Part shown: positions 39,101 to 46,392 of the stretch, piece by piece
Position numbering within the stretch: position 1 is the first letter of the stretch
How the letters are laid out: each line of letters starts with the position of its first letter
From: Cellulomonas citrea
Lineage (GTDB): Bacteria; Actinomycetota; Actinomycetes; Actinomycetales; Cellulomonadaceae
Direction: 5' to 3'
Assembly (NCBI RefSeq): GCF_009829685.1
Contig: NZ_VWSD01000008.1
Location: 1 to 46,392, forward strand
DNA length: 46,392 bases
Notes under the pieces: model-generated
Seen by the model: only the letters and a program-made list of their open reading frames with translations
Told to the model about the DNA's origin: nothing
Databases searched by the model: none
Translations under genes and position numbers: made by a program

Positions 39101-39514
39101 ATGCATACGGGATTCCGCCGATTCGGACGACTCGCGGCAGTTGTTGCGCTGGCGACTGCGGCTGTCACGGGCCTGGCGAGCACGGCGTTGGCCGACTATT
39201 CTCTGAATGGGAGCGTGACGGCCCGTAGCTACCTGGGGTCAACAGGGACGAGTGGCGTCTACAAGTCGTACTCGTATTCGGTCAATGGCAGCGCGAAGGT
39301 CTGCGTGCGCTCATCCTCCAATTCGCAGAACAACCCGACTGACGCCGCCAATTTCAGCAAGATCTTCATCGTGAGCGGTGGGACTCAGTCGTGGGGGGGA
39401 TATGGCAACATCGCGGTAGGTGACACAGTGAAGATGTACGTGAACACCGACGCGCCCTCGCCCCTCGGGTGCAATGGATACAAGCTCGCCTACATGGTCT
39501 GGGTGTACAAGTGA
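39101..39514 (+). CDS. Small secreted protein, unknown function
   Basis: A 137-residue protein. Residues 1-36 form a classic signal peptide: basic HTGFRRFGRL, a hydrophobic core AAVVALATAAVTGLAST and a cleavage site near ALA-DY. The mature ~100 residues are Ser/Tyr/Gly-rich, likely beta-stranded, with two Cys (KVCVRS and LGCNGY) that could form a disulfide. ATG at 39101 is preceded by GGAGGTG; the upstream in-frame start is less likely. Codon use is less G/C-biased than in neighbouring operons, suggesting acquired DNA. Not recognised; it might be a bacteriocin- or antifungal-like protein, but this is speculation. Confidence 0.75.
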   Translation: MHTGFRRFGRLAAVVALATAAVTGLASTALADYSLNGSVTARSYLGSTGTSGVYKSYSYSVNGSAKVCVRSSSNSQNNPTDAANFSKIFIVSGGTQSWGGYGNIAVGDTVKMYVNTDAPSPLGCNGYKLAYMVWVYK

Positions 39515-39956
39515 TCGTCGGCTGACCACGGGGTAGTCCCAGGGCGCGGTCGGTCTGACCTCGGCGCCACCCGCCCCTGGCCCCCGGCAGTCCGCCGGCG
39601 GTCGTGCTAGCAATGGCCGAACGGGGTCATGTTCCGGCCGGTGCGGGAGAGTTCGCCTCCAATTGCAACAGGCGTGGAGTCTTTCCATGTGGTGCGAAGA
39701 GTCGACCGGAAGTGATGCCAGTCCTGTCGGGCGTTGGCGTCGAACGAGTTCGACTCAACTCGGGCCCGAGGGGATCTGCCATAGTTCGCGCTGACTTCGG
39801 GCGACCGCAAGGCCGTGCAGAGAAGTTCCGAGTTCCGTGTCGCGGGTGGCTCCATGGCGCAGGTGCGGCATGGCGGATGCCCGGAGAGCAGGCACGTTGC
39901 CGAAATCAGCGTGGGTTCACCGCTCGCGGGGGCCGGGTTCGCGTACTCTCCTGGAC
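39515..39956. other. 442-nt non-coding stretch with nested inverted repeats
   Basis: No convincing gene on either strand. GTCGAAC-GA-GTTCGAC (39739-39754) and the overlapping CGAGTT-N6-AACTCG (39746-39763 region) are perfect inverted repeats that share bases, so two alternative hairpins could form. A non-coding RNA or a regulatory element is possible. Confidence 0.35.
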
Positions 39957-39970
39957 ATGCCGTCCAGGAG
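39948..39970. promoter_or_regulatory. Inverted repeat enclosing the HNH start codon
   Basis: CTCCTGGAC and GTCCAGGAG are perfect 9-bp arms separated by ATGCC, which contains the ATG of the HNH gene. A -10-like TACTCT begins at 39944. As DNA it could be an operator at the transcription start; as RNA the start codon would sit in the loop of a 9-bp hairpin. Confidence 0.7.
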
Positions 39971-40490
39971 GCCCGCGATCCCGACAGCCATTGAACGAGC
40001 GGTTCGGGTCGAGGCTGGTCACAGATGTGCGATTCCGACGTGCCGTCAGGCGGTGGGTCTTGAGATCCACCACATCGTGCCTTGGGCGCGAGGCGGCGAG
40101 CACCTCTTCGAGAATTTGATCTTGCTGTGCGCAAACTGTCATTCGCGGGTGACCCGCGGTGAGATCGATTCGAAGTCTGTTAGGGCGTACAAGGCCAACC
40201 TAGGAATAATAGGGGCGCGTTACGGGGACCTCGAGCGCCGCGTGCTCGAGCGCTTCGTCAAAGACTCGGCCTTGGAACATATAGTTGTCGATAGGAGTCA
40301 CGAAGTCCTACTCACATATCTGGTAGCAGACGGGATGCTGGTCTTGAGCGGGCCGGCCGAGGGTGCAGTTGCCATTTCCAAGCCGGATGGCGGTGAACCC
40401 GAGGTCTACATGGGTCCGGCGGTTTGGCGGCTGACTGCGGAAGGGCGTGAACTCGTAGATCGGTTGCGCAACGCGGACTCGGCGTCGTAA
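39957..40490 (+). CDS. HNH endonuclease domain protein
   Basis: A 177-residue protein. An HNH domain at residues 12-75 has paired zinc ligands Cys24/Cys29 and Cys58/Cys61, the LEIHHIVPWARGG core (His38/His39), and Asn53. The remaining ~100 residues contain LTYLVADGMLVLSGPAEG and a C-terminal WRLTAEGRELVDRLR that resembles a winged-helix wing. It lacks a ribosome site; a TACTCT -10 lies 7 nt before the ATG, so leaderless translation is likely. It might be an orphan restriction-like nuclease. Neighbours are unrelated accessory genes. Confidence 0.8.
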   Translation: MPSRRPAIPTAIERAVRVEAGHRCAIPTCRQAVGLEIHHIVPWARGGEHLFENLILLCANCHSRVTRGEIDSKSVRAYKANLGIIGARYGDLERRVLERFVKDSALEHIVVDRSHEVLLTYLVADGMLVLSGPAEGAVAISKPDGGEPEVYMGPAVWRLTAEGRELVDRLRNADSAS

Positions 40491-40817
40491 ATGTCGAAGT
40501 TCCCTTCCAAGCGGGCTGGCCAGTCGGGGGATCGCTGCTGAGCACTCCGAGCTCGATCAGGGTCGGGCGCGTGGATCTCCCCGCCTGGCTGTTGAGCGTC
40601 GCGGCGACGGGCGCAAGTCTTGCTTGTCGTGAACTCTGGCGCCGCGCGTCGTGTGTTCCAGATGGCAAGGCGCGGGTCCGATCGGTGAAGAGGACCATCG
40701 CAATCGTCTGACCGTTGTCTCACCCGGCGAGTTTTCGCCCCGCCGCAGAGCTCGACTCCGGTGTAATGAATGCGTCCGGTGCGGCGGTTTGACTCAAGTT
40801 TCCTTGGGAGTGCTGGA
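40491..40817. other. 327-nt non-coding stretch
   Basis: No gene is recognised. A TGTAAT hexamer at 40762-40767 could be the -10 of the following membrane-protein gene. Composition remains lower in G+C than the chromosomal flanks. Confidence 0.4.
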
Positions 40818-41597
40818 ATGGGGAAGAGCGATCTACTGGAGCAACAGGAACCGCTGTCGTACATGCGGCGTGACCGGTCTTGGTTGAGTTGGTTGAACGG
40901 CCTTCGGCGTCGCCCGGTGTCTGCGTTTGCGGTTTTGCTCTGCCTCTCCCTTGTTGGGTCCGTGCTCGCGCTGGCTCCGACCCTCCTGAGTTTGGCTCAG
41001 TCGTCTGTAGATGGTTCGGCGCGTGTCCTCGCTCGAGTTCCGGTCGCTGGACCTGGCGACGTTCGAGGTCTGAGTCTGCGCGAGAATGCCGAGTCTCATC
41101 TCGCCGAGGCGAGAGCAGTGCTTAGTAGTTGGAGGACCCTCGAGATTGTGGCGAGTGTCCTTGTGGTGCTCGCTATCCTCATGTTCGTGGGAATTCTCTC
41201 AAAGTGGTTCCGAGGCGTCCTTCACATTGGACCGCTGGCGGTTTTGGCGGCGGGAATCGCTGGGCTGTCGGGGAACTTCGCAGTTTCGTCAGACCTTGAC
41301 GAGGGATTGACCTCGACGAGTCTGCGGAGCTTTTCGGCGGCGGTCCTGCTGCTCACCTTTGCCGCTGCTCTGGATCAGACTCTGACACAGAGTGAACGTC
41401 ACGAAGAGATCCGCGGAGCGCTCGAAGGCGCCGCTTCGATCAAGGCTGCTTCAACTGCTCCAACTGCGCGATTTGCACCCGCCGTCCGCTCAGGGAATCG
41501 GCGAAGCTGTCTCCTCGCGATCAGTCTTGTTGGGGCGGCAACTCTGGCGGGACGTGTGCGACGTACCAGGTCAGTTCGACGATCGCTTGGAGGCTGA
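40818..41597 (+). CDS. Multi-pass membrane protein, unknown
   Basis: A 259-residue protein with four clear hydrophobic segments (about 37-60, 109-132, 138-160, 170-188) and a weaker one near the C-terminus, separated by a short extracytoplasmic segment with Arg/Glu-rich helices. The N-terminal 30 residues are polar. The ATG at 40818 has GGGAG upstream. The family is not recognised. Codon usage is less biased than in the neighbouring chromosomal genes, consistent with horizontal acquisition. Confidence 0.65.
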   Translation: MGKSDLLEQQEPLSYMRRDRSWLSWLNGLRRRPVSAFAVLLCLSLVGSVLALAPTLLSLAQSSVDGSARVLARVPVAGPGDVRGLSLRENAESHLAEARAVLSSWRTLEIVASVLVVLAILMFVGILSKWFRGVLHIGPLAVLAAGIAGLSGNFAVSSDLDEGLTSTSLRSFSAAVLLLTFAAALDQTLTQSERHEEIRGALEGAASIKAASTAPTARFAPAVRSGNRRSCLLAISLVGAATLAGRVRRTRSVRRSLGG

Positions 41598-42419
41598 TTG
41601 TAGGAACCCCGGGAATGTGAATCACTGTGCTCGTCGCTAGGATCTTTGGCTGGTGCCCTCTGGTTTTCCAGGAGAGACTGACGCACGATGCGCTGCGCTC
41701 GAGTCTGGTTTTGGAAGTTTCTATTGGGGCGCGGTGATCCCACCTCGTTGCCTTCGTCCGAGCATTCTGCAGTGCGCCGCCGAACTAGAGGTTCTTGTTC
41801 GCCGACCGCGCCGCTTCTCGGCATCCCGGAGCTGCTCGGCTTCGTGTGTTTCGTCTTTGGTCTTCCACTTCCTCCAGGGTTCCACCTGCGATCCGCGACT
41901 CATTCCCGAGGAAATGTGGCATCGGGATGGGGCGACCGTGGGTGCGTTCGACGGCGATTCTCGCGGTCGACGCAATGCGTACGTTTTCGGGAATCTACGT
42001 GTGCAAGGTCCCGTCCACCTGGCGCCGGTGCTGTGGCTGTTCTTCTGGCGAGTGACGTCGTCTGCTGTTTCGGCGGCCCGAGCGCTTCTTCGAAGCCAAT
42101 GTTGTCGGGAGCGAGGAGGTCGTCGATCCGGGAGTTGCTTGGAGCACGACTTTGGTGGGGTCTCGGGCGTGCGCATCTGCATCGATGTCGCGGGCCCGGC
42201 TATCGGTCGCCCTGGTCCCAGAGATGAGAGCGGATTGTCGAAGGCGCAACTAGCCCTGTCGTGGTGCGTTGCGCCGTCGTTCCCTCCACTCGTGGCGAAG
42301 TTCCCGTTCTTGGCGGATCAAGATGACTGCCATCCGCCGAGGTTCAGTGCGGAAGGTTCTTGATCGCGTCAGGACGAGAACCCTTCGAGGGCGGTGTACT
42401 GACCCGCGTCCTCCCCCGC
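41598..42419. other. 822-nt stretch without a confident gene
   Basis: The longest gap in the window. An uninterrupted plus-strand frame of 236 codons exists at 41653-42363, but its codon bias is weak, it is very rich in Cys, Arg and Ser, and two other frames on the same strand are also long and open. No ribosome site, signal or known motif is seen. It could be a decayed gene, a genuine orphan gene, or non-coding DNA. Confidence 0.4.
41653..42363 (+). CDS. Doubtful ORF in the accessory islet
   Basis: 236 codons starting at GTG. Composition (many Cys and Arg, few acidic clusters) is unlike the proteins around it, and competing open frames overlap it. One hydrophobic patch (VHLAPVLWLFFWRVTSSAVSA) lies near residues 117-137. 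I list it only because the space has no other occupant. Confidence 0.2.
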   Translation: MPSGFPGETDARCAALESGFGSFYWGAVIPPRCLRPSILQCAAELEVLVRRPRRFSASRSCSASCVSSLVFHFLQGSTCDPRLIPEEMWHRDGATVGAFDGDSRGRRNAYVFGNLRVQGPVHLAPVLWLFFWRVTSSAVSAARALLRSQCCRERGGRRSGSCLEHDFGGVSGVRICIDVAGPAIGRPGPRDESGLSKAQLALSWCVAPSFPPLVAKFPFLADQDDCHPPRFSAEGS

Positions 42420-44291
42420 TCAGGCCGCCGGGGCGAACTGGGTGCGGTAGAGGTCGGCGTAGAGCCCACCGGTGGCGAGCAGCTGGGCGTGGGTGCCCTG
42501 CTCGACGACCTGCCCGCCGTCGATCACGACGATGAGGTCGGCCTGGCGCACGGTCGACAGCCGGTGCGCGATGACCAGGCTGGTGCGGCCGACGAGCGCC
42601 TCGTCGAGCGCGGCCTGGACGGCGGCCTCGGACTCGGAGTCCAGGTGCGCGGTGGCCTCGTCGAGCACGACGACGTCGGGGGCCTTGAGCAGCAGCCGGG
42701 CGATGGCCAGGCGCTGACGCTCGCCCCCGGACAGGCGGTAGCCGCGGTCGCCCACCACGGTGTCCATCCCGTCGGGCATGGCGGCGACGAGGTCCCAGAT
42801 GCGGGCGGCGCGCAGCACGGTCTCCAGCTCGGCGTCGGTCGCCTCCGGGCGGGCGTAGCGCAGGTTGCCGGCGACGGTGTCGTGGAACAGGTGCGCCTCC
42901 TGGCTGACGACGCCGATGACGTCGTGCAACGAGGCCTGGGTGACGTCGCGCAGGTCGGCGCCGGCGATCCGGACGGCGCCGCGGGTGGGGTCGTACATCC
43001 GGGTGACGAGCTGGGAGATGGTCGTCTTGCCGGCGCCGGACGGGCCGACGAGGGCGACCATCGCACCGGCCGGCACGGTGAAGCTGATGTCGGTGAGGGT
43101 GTCGGCGCTCGCGTCGTGCGGCAGCGTGGCGACCGACTCCAGGGAGGCGAGCGACACCTCGTCGGCCGCGGGGTAGCGGAAGCCGACGTGGTCCAGCTCG
43201 ACGCTCGCCCCGTGCGCGGCGACCTCGCCCCGCAGGTCACGGGCGTGCGGGGCGTCGGCGACCGACGGGCGCAGGTCGAGCACCTCGATGACGCGCTCGA
43301 ACGAGACGAGGGCCGTCATCACGTCGACCTGCACGTTGGACAGGGCGGTGAGCGGTCCGTAGAGCCGCTGCAGGTAGGCCGTGAGCGCCACGACGACGCC
43401 GACCGTGAGGGCGCCGGAGATCGCGGACAGCCCGCCGACGCCGTAGACGATCGCGACGGCGACGGCGGCCACGGTGGTGAGCCCGACCCGGAACCAGGTG
43501 GCGTACAGCGCGCGGCGCACACCGATGAGCCGGACCCGCTCGACCTGGGCGCCGTAGGCGGCGGACTCGCGCGCCGGGGTGCCGAACACCTTGACCAGGT
43601 GCGCACCGGCGACGTTGAACCGCTCGGTCATGGTCTGCGCGGCGGTCGCGTTGAGCTCGTACGACTCGCGGGTGATCGCCGACATCCGGCTGCCGAACCA
43701 GCGTGCCGGGGCGATGAACACCGGGACCAGGACGAGCGAGAGCAGCGTGAGCCGCCACGACATCGACACCATCGCGGCGAGCACGAAGGTGACTGTGAGC
43801 ACGTTCGAGACGACGTTCTGCAGGGTCGAGGTGAACGCCTCCTGCGCACCGAGCACGTCACCGTTGAGGCGCTGCACGAGCGCACCGGTCTTGGCGCGGG
43901 AGAAGAAGGCGAGCGGCATCCGCTGCACATGGTCGAACACCTCGGTGCGCAGGTCGCGGATGAGGCCTTCGCCGACCCGTGCGGACAGCCAGCGGTCGAC
44001 GACGGACAGGCCGGCGCCGACCAGGGCGAGGACGGCGGCACCCGTCGCGGCCAGCACGACGACGCGCTTGTCGCCCGGGGTGATGCCGCGGTCGATGAGC
44101 TCGCGGAACAGCAGCGGGGTGAGCGCACCGGCCGCGGCCTCGAGCGCGATGACGAGCAGGAAGAGGGCGAGCTGACCGCGGTACGGCCGGGCGAAGCCGA
44201 GGATCCGGCGCAACGTGGCGCGGGAGAGCTTGTGCTCGGTGACCGAGCGGTCCCGGGTGTACCCGGAGAGCTGCGGACGCATGTGGGACAT
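42420..44291 (-). CDS. ABC exporter, fused permease and ATPase
   Basis: A 623-residue half-transporter. Residues 45-330 form the six-helix ABC transmembrane domain. The nucleotide-binding domain (about 365-615) has Walker A GPSGAGKT, the Q-loop in VVSQEAHLF, signature LSGGERQ and Walker B VVVLDEAT, followed by the switch His in IAHRLS. Such exporters pump drugs or lipids as dimers. I chose the ATG at 44291, preceded by GGAAGG; the in-frame extension to 45812 is antisense to two other genes. It diverges from the MarR gene, the likely regulator. Confidence 0.93.
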   Translation of the reverse strand: MSHMRPQLSGYTRDRSVTEHKLSRATLRRILGFARPYRGQLALFLLVIALEAAAGALTPLLFRELIDRGITPGDKRVVVLAATGAAVLALVGAGLSVVDRWLSARVGEGLIRDLRTEVFDHVQRMPLAFFSRAKTGALVQRLNGDVLGAQEAFTSTLQNVVSNVLTVTFVLAAMVSMSWRLTLLSLVLVPVFIAPARWFGSRMSAITRESYELNATAAQTMTERFNVAGAHLVKVFGTPARESAAYGAQVERVRLIGVRRALYATWFRVGLTTVAAVAVAIVYGVGGLSAISGALTVGVVVALTAYLQRLYGPLTALSNVQVDVMTALVSFERVIEVLDLRPSVADAPHARDLRGEVAAHGASVELDHVGFRYPAADEVSLASLESVATLPHDASADTLTDISFTVPAGAMVALVGPSGAGKTTISQLVTRMYDPTRGAVRIAGADLRDVTQASLHDVIGVVSQEAHLFHDTVAGNLRYARPEATDAELETVLRAARIWDLVAAMPDGMDTVVGDRGYRLSGGERQRLAIARLLLKAPDVVVLDEATAHLDSESEAAVQAALDEALVGRTSLVIAHRLSTVRQADLIVVIDGGQVVEQGTHAQLLATGGLYADLYRTQFAPAA

Positions 44292-44360
44292 GGGGCCTTC
44301 CGGAGTGTGAGGGCGGACCGCCGGGCTCCGCACCACCGGTGGGAGGGGGTCCCGATGTAC

Positions 44361-44408
44361 TGAGGTTAACTCATCATGTGCCAGGCTCACAACTGATAGG
44401 GTCCCTGC
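44361..44408. promoter_or_regulatory. MarR operator and leaderless promoter
   Basis: TGAG-GTTAA-CTCA (44361-44373) is an inverted repeat in the divergent promoter region. TAGGGT (44397-44402) plus 6 nt precedes the MarR ATG, the leaderless pattern. A MarR dimer on this site would control both the exporter and itself. Confidence 0.5.
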
Positions 44409-44843
44409 ATGGCCGACGACGCTTCCGCCGAGCTGCTCGACCTCGTCCACACGCTGCTGCACTCGGTGCGCCGCGAGACGTTGGCCGCCGGTGCGCCCGA
44501 CGGCGTCACCCCTGGTCAGCTGCGCTTCCTGCGGATGCTGCAGCGCTGCGGCGGCCCGCAGCGCCCCGGTGAGCTGGCTACCCGGCTCGACATGGCGCCG
44601 CGGTCGGTCACCAGCAAGGTCGACCTGGCCGCGGCCGAGGGGTTCGTCGAGCGGCGGCCCGACCCGACCGACCGGCGCGCCACCCTCGTCGAGCTCACCC
44701 CGGCCGGGCGCCAGCTGCTCGACCGGGTCGCGCAGGACCGTGCCGCCGGTGCCGCGGCCCGCCTCGCCCGGCTGTCCCCGGCGGAGCAGACCCAGCTGCT
44801 CGCGCTGCTGCACCGCGTGGTCGACGAGCCCACCGACGGGTAG
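44409..44843 (+). CDS. MarR family transcriptional regulator
   Basis: A 144-residue winged-helix regulator. The DNA-binding part has TPGQLRFLRMLQRCGGPQRPGELATRLDMAPRSVTSKVDLAAAEGFV and the wing RRPDPTDRRATLVELTPAG, the MarR DxRxxxxxLT signature. It is divergent from the ABC exporter and probably represses it until a toxic ligand binds. Confidence 0.93.
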   Translation: MADDASAELLDLVHTLLHSVRRETLAAGAPDGVTPGQLRFLRMLQRCGGPQRPGELATRLDMAPRSVTSKVDLAAAEGFVERRPDPTDRRATLVELTPAGRQLLDRVAQDRAAGAAARLARLSPAEQTQLLALLHRVVDEPTDG

Positions 44844-44891
44844 GCCGCGCCCGTCGGTCGCGAGCCGGGCCGTTGCTAAGGTCGCTGGCTC

Positions 44892-45821
44892 GTGACCACC
44901 CCTGCGCCCGCCCTCGACGAGCTCACCGTCGGTATCGTCGTCACCGACAGCTATCCCGAGCAGGACCCGGACCAGGACACCGGTCCGCTGCTGGCCGCGC
45001 TGCACGCGCGCGGGGTGCGCGCGCAGGCCGTGGTCTGGCACGACGGCAGCGTCGACTGGGCGTCGTACGCGCTGCTGCTGCTGCGCAGCCCGTGGGACTA
45101 CCCGGAGCGGCTCGCCGAGCTCGACGCCTGGTTGACCACCGCGGGGGCGGCGACCACCGTGCTCAACGACCCGGCCCTGGTGCGCTGGAACCTCGACAAG
45201 CGGTACCTCGACCAGCTCGCCGGGCTCGGCGTCGCCGTCGTGCCGACCACCTACTGCGGCACCGTGGCGCAGGTGCGCGACGCCCTGGCCGCGGCCGGGC
45301 CCGACGCCCGCGTGGTGCTCAAGCCGACCGTCTCGGCCGGCGCCCGCGACACCGGCCTGTTCCGGGCCGACGACCCGGCCGCGCTCACCCTGGCCGCGAC
45401 CATCCTCGCTGCGGGTGGCGAGGTGATGGTGCAGCCCGAGGTGCCCGAGCTGTCGGACGGGCGCGAGAAGGCGGTCTACGTGATCGACGGACGGGTCACG
45501 CACGCCATCGCCAAGGGTGCGCTGCTGGCCGACGGCGGCGGGCTGCGCGGCGGGGTGTACGTGGAGAACCCGGTGCGGGTGCCGGTGAGCGACGCCGAGG
45601 AGAGGTTCGCCGCCGAGGTGCTCGCGGCCGTCGGGCGGGCCACCGGGCTCGCCGCGCCGCTGTACGCCCGGGTCGACCTCGTCGACTCCGCGGCCTTCGG
45701 GCTGGTGCTGCTCGAGGCGGAGCTGTTCGAGCCGGCGCTCAACCTGCACGTCGCGCCCGAGGTGACGGACGTCGTCGCCGACGCGGTGCTGGCGCGGCTG
45801 CGCGGGTTGCACACGGTCTGA
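44892..45821 (+). CDS. ATP-grasp family protein
   Basis: A 309-residue protein resembling ATP-grasp ligases related to glutathione synthetase and the cycloserine ligase DcsG. Typical blocks are LLLLRSPWDYPERLAELDAWL near residues 57-77, LNDPALVRWNLDKRYLDQLAGLGVAVVPT, the ATP-binding lysine in RVVLKPTVSAGARDTG, and the metal-binding Glu near LLEAELFEPALNLH. It should form an amide or ester bond using an acyl-phosphate intermediate; substrates are unknown. The GTG is preceded by TAAGGT 9 nt upstream, so the leader is very short. Confidence 0.82.
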   Translation: MTTPAPALDELTVGIVVTDSYPEQDPDQDTGPLLAALHARGVRAQAVVWHDGSVDWASYALLLLRSPWDYPERLAELDAWLTTAGAATTVLNDPALVRWNLDKRYLDQLAGLGVAVVPTTYCGTVAQVRDALAAAGPDARVVLKPTVSAGARDTGLFRADDPAALTLAATILAAGGEVMVQPEVPELSDGREKAVYVIDGRVTHAIAKGALLADGGGLRGGVYVENPVRVPVSDAEERFAAEVLAAVGRATGLAAPLYARVDLVDSAAFGLVLLEAELFEPALNLHVAPEVTDVVADAVLARLRGLHTV

Positions 45822-45842
45822 GGCCGGGGCGTCGCGCCCTAG

Positions 45843-45879
45843 ATAGATCTATTGCTCTAATAGAGCATATGATCTAGCA
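45843..45879 (+). promoter_or_regulatory. Operator and leaderless promoter of the last tetR gene
   Basis: Two palindromes lie side by side: ATAGATCTAT (45843-45852) and TGCTCT-AAT-AGAGCA (45853-45867). TATGAT (45868-45873) plus 6 nt precedes the ATG at 45880. The repeats lie where a repressor would block the -35/-10 region, so autoregulation is likely. Confidence 0.6.
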
Positions 45880-46392
45880 ATGCCCACCCCGAGCCGTACC
45901 CCGCAGCGCACCGCCCGCCGTCGCGAGCAGATCCTGCGCACGGCGCGCACCCTGTTCGCCGACGAGGGGATCGCGCAGGTCACCACCGGGCGGATCGCCG
46001 AGGTCGCCGGCATCAGCCCCGGGAACCTCTACTACTGGTTCGCCAACAAGGGCGAGATCGTGCAGGCCCTGTTCGAGGAGTGGGCCGCGCGCTCGGCCGT
46101 CGACCTGGATGCGGTCGCCGACCCCGCGCAGGTGCTGCAGGCGCTGTGGCGCCAGGGACCGCACCAGGCCCAGGTCACCGACGAGTACGCATTCTTCGCG
46201 CGCGAGCTGTTCCCGCTGCTGCACGTCGACACCGAGCTCGCCGAGCGGTACCTCCAGCACGTGCAGCAACGCACCGCCGCGTTCGCCGCCCAGCTCGAAC
46301 GCCTCGTCGCGGCCGGGCTGCTGCGGCCGCCGGCGCCGCCGACCAGCCTCGGGCAGGTCGTCGCCGTGGCCTGGCTCGTGGCCGAGACCGCG
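45880..46392 (+). CDS. TetR family regulator (3' truncated by window end)
   Basis: The first 171 codons of a TetR regulator. The helix-turn-helix is ILRTARTLFADEGIAQVTTGRIAEVAGISPGNLYYWFANKGEIV. The C-terminal domain continues past the window edge with no stop codon. It starts as a leaderless transcript and has palindromes directly upstream. The regulated genes are probably outside the window; the ATP-grasp gene upstream is on the same strand and a less likely target. Confidence 0.9.
   Translation, partial: MPTPSRTPQRTARRREQILRTARTLFADEGIAQVTTGRIAEVAGISPGNLYYWFANKGEIVQALFEEWAARSAVDLDAVADPAQVLQALWRQGPHQAQVTDEYAFFARELFPLLHVDTELAERYLQHVQQRTAAFAAQLERLVAAGLLRPPAPPTSLGQVVAVAWLVAETA

Noticed and set aside
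39607-40134. A 175-codon minus-strand gene opposite the HNH start
   Set aside because: It overlaps the well-supported HNH coding region, has no ribosome site, and shows no recognised motif.
42360-44363. A 667-codon plus-strand frame opposite the ABC exporter
   Set aside because: Shadow of the exporter gene; composition rich in Gly, Asp, Val and His with no recognisable motif.
42420-45812. A single 1130-residue minus-strand gene
   Set aside because: Only the last 623 residues are ABC transporter. The rest is antisense to the MarR and ATP-grasp genes and is low-complexity Arg/Gly/Glu sequence typical of shadow frames.

Overview
The window is very G+C-rich, densely coded DNA with actinobacterial hallmarks: many GTG starts, stop/start overlaps of the ATGA, GTGA and TGATG type, leaderless promoters (TANNNT, 6 nt, start codon), TetR/MarR/LysR/DeoR regulators next to their targets, a 191-residue dCTP deaminase of the actinobacterial bifunctional type, and a CUT1 sugar ABC operon without its own ATPase. 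A soil-type Micrococcales member (for example the Cellulomonas/Oerskovia area) fits, but the genus is inference.

Left chromosomal part (1-14.28 kb). A partial gene end is followed by a minus-strand block (patatin-like hydrolase, PlsC-like acyltransferase, family-2 glycosyltransferase with a small membrane partner, MATE exporter). Then come a TetR regulator, a YdeI-like protein, a sensor kinase/response regulator pair, and a divergent LysR/YeiH pair with a clear T-N11-A box. Behind yeiH lie an HTH-MntA/HepT toxin-antitoxin module, an internally deleted ydeI-like pseudogene, and a divergent TetR/membrane-protein pair with repeated operators.

Genomic island (about 14.29-29.68 kb). A 60-bp segment at 14286-14345 repeats, with two mismatches, the 3' half of the intact tRNA-Gly(CCC) gene at 29639-29712. 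This is the signature of integration into a tRNA gene. The 15.3 kb between the copies holds defence-type genes: a membrane-anchored HEPN-like protein, a membrane-anchored HNH nuclease, a DUF3892 protein, an ATPase-DUF4143 protein, an Abi_2 protein, a divergent pair (RAMA-like protein and membrane PLD-like protein), and a complete type I restriction-modification operon hsdM-hsdS-rhuM-hsdR. No recombinase is visible. A 205-bp fragment of a foreign yeiH 3' end and a third partial att-like sequence at 19410 suggest assembly from more than one element.

Sugar locus and right part (29.7-38.8 kb). A minus-strand operon (PfkB kinase, lipoprotein sugar-binding protein, two CUT1 permeases) diverges from a plus-strand operon (DeoR regulator, GH4 phosphoglycosidase, NagB glucosamine-6-P deaminase). 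Together they suggest ABC import of a glucosamine-containing glycoside, intracellular phosphorylation by the kinase instead of a PTS, GH4 cleavage and NagB deamination. dcd and an unknown protein follow.

Right accessory islet and end (38.8-46.4 kb). A stretch of lower G+C with long non-coding gaps carries a small secreted protein, an HNH nuclease whose start codon sits inside a perfect inverted repeat, and a multi-pass membrane protein. Ordinary chromosome then resumes with an ABC exporter divergent from a MarR regulator, an ATP-grasp enzyme, and a TetR regulator cut by the window end.
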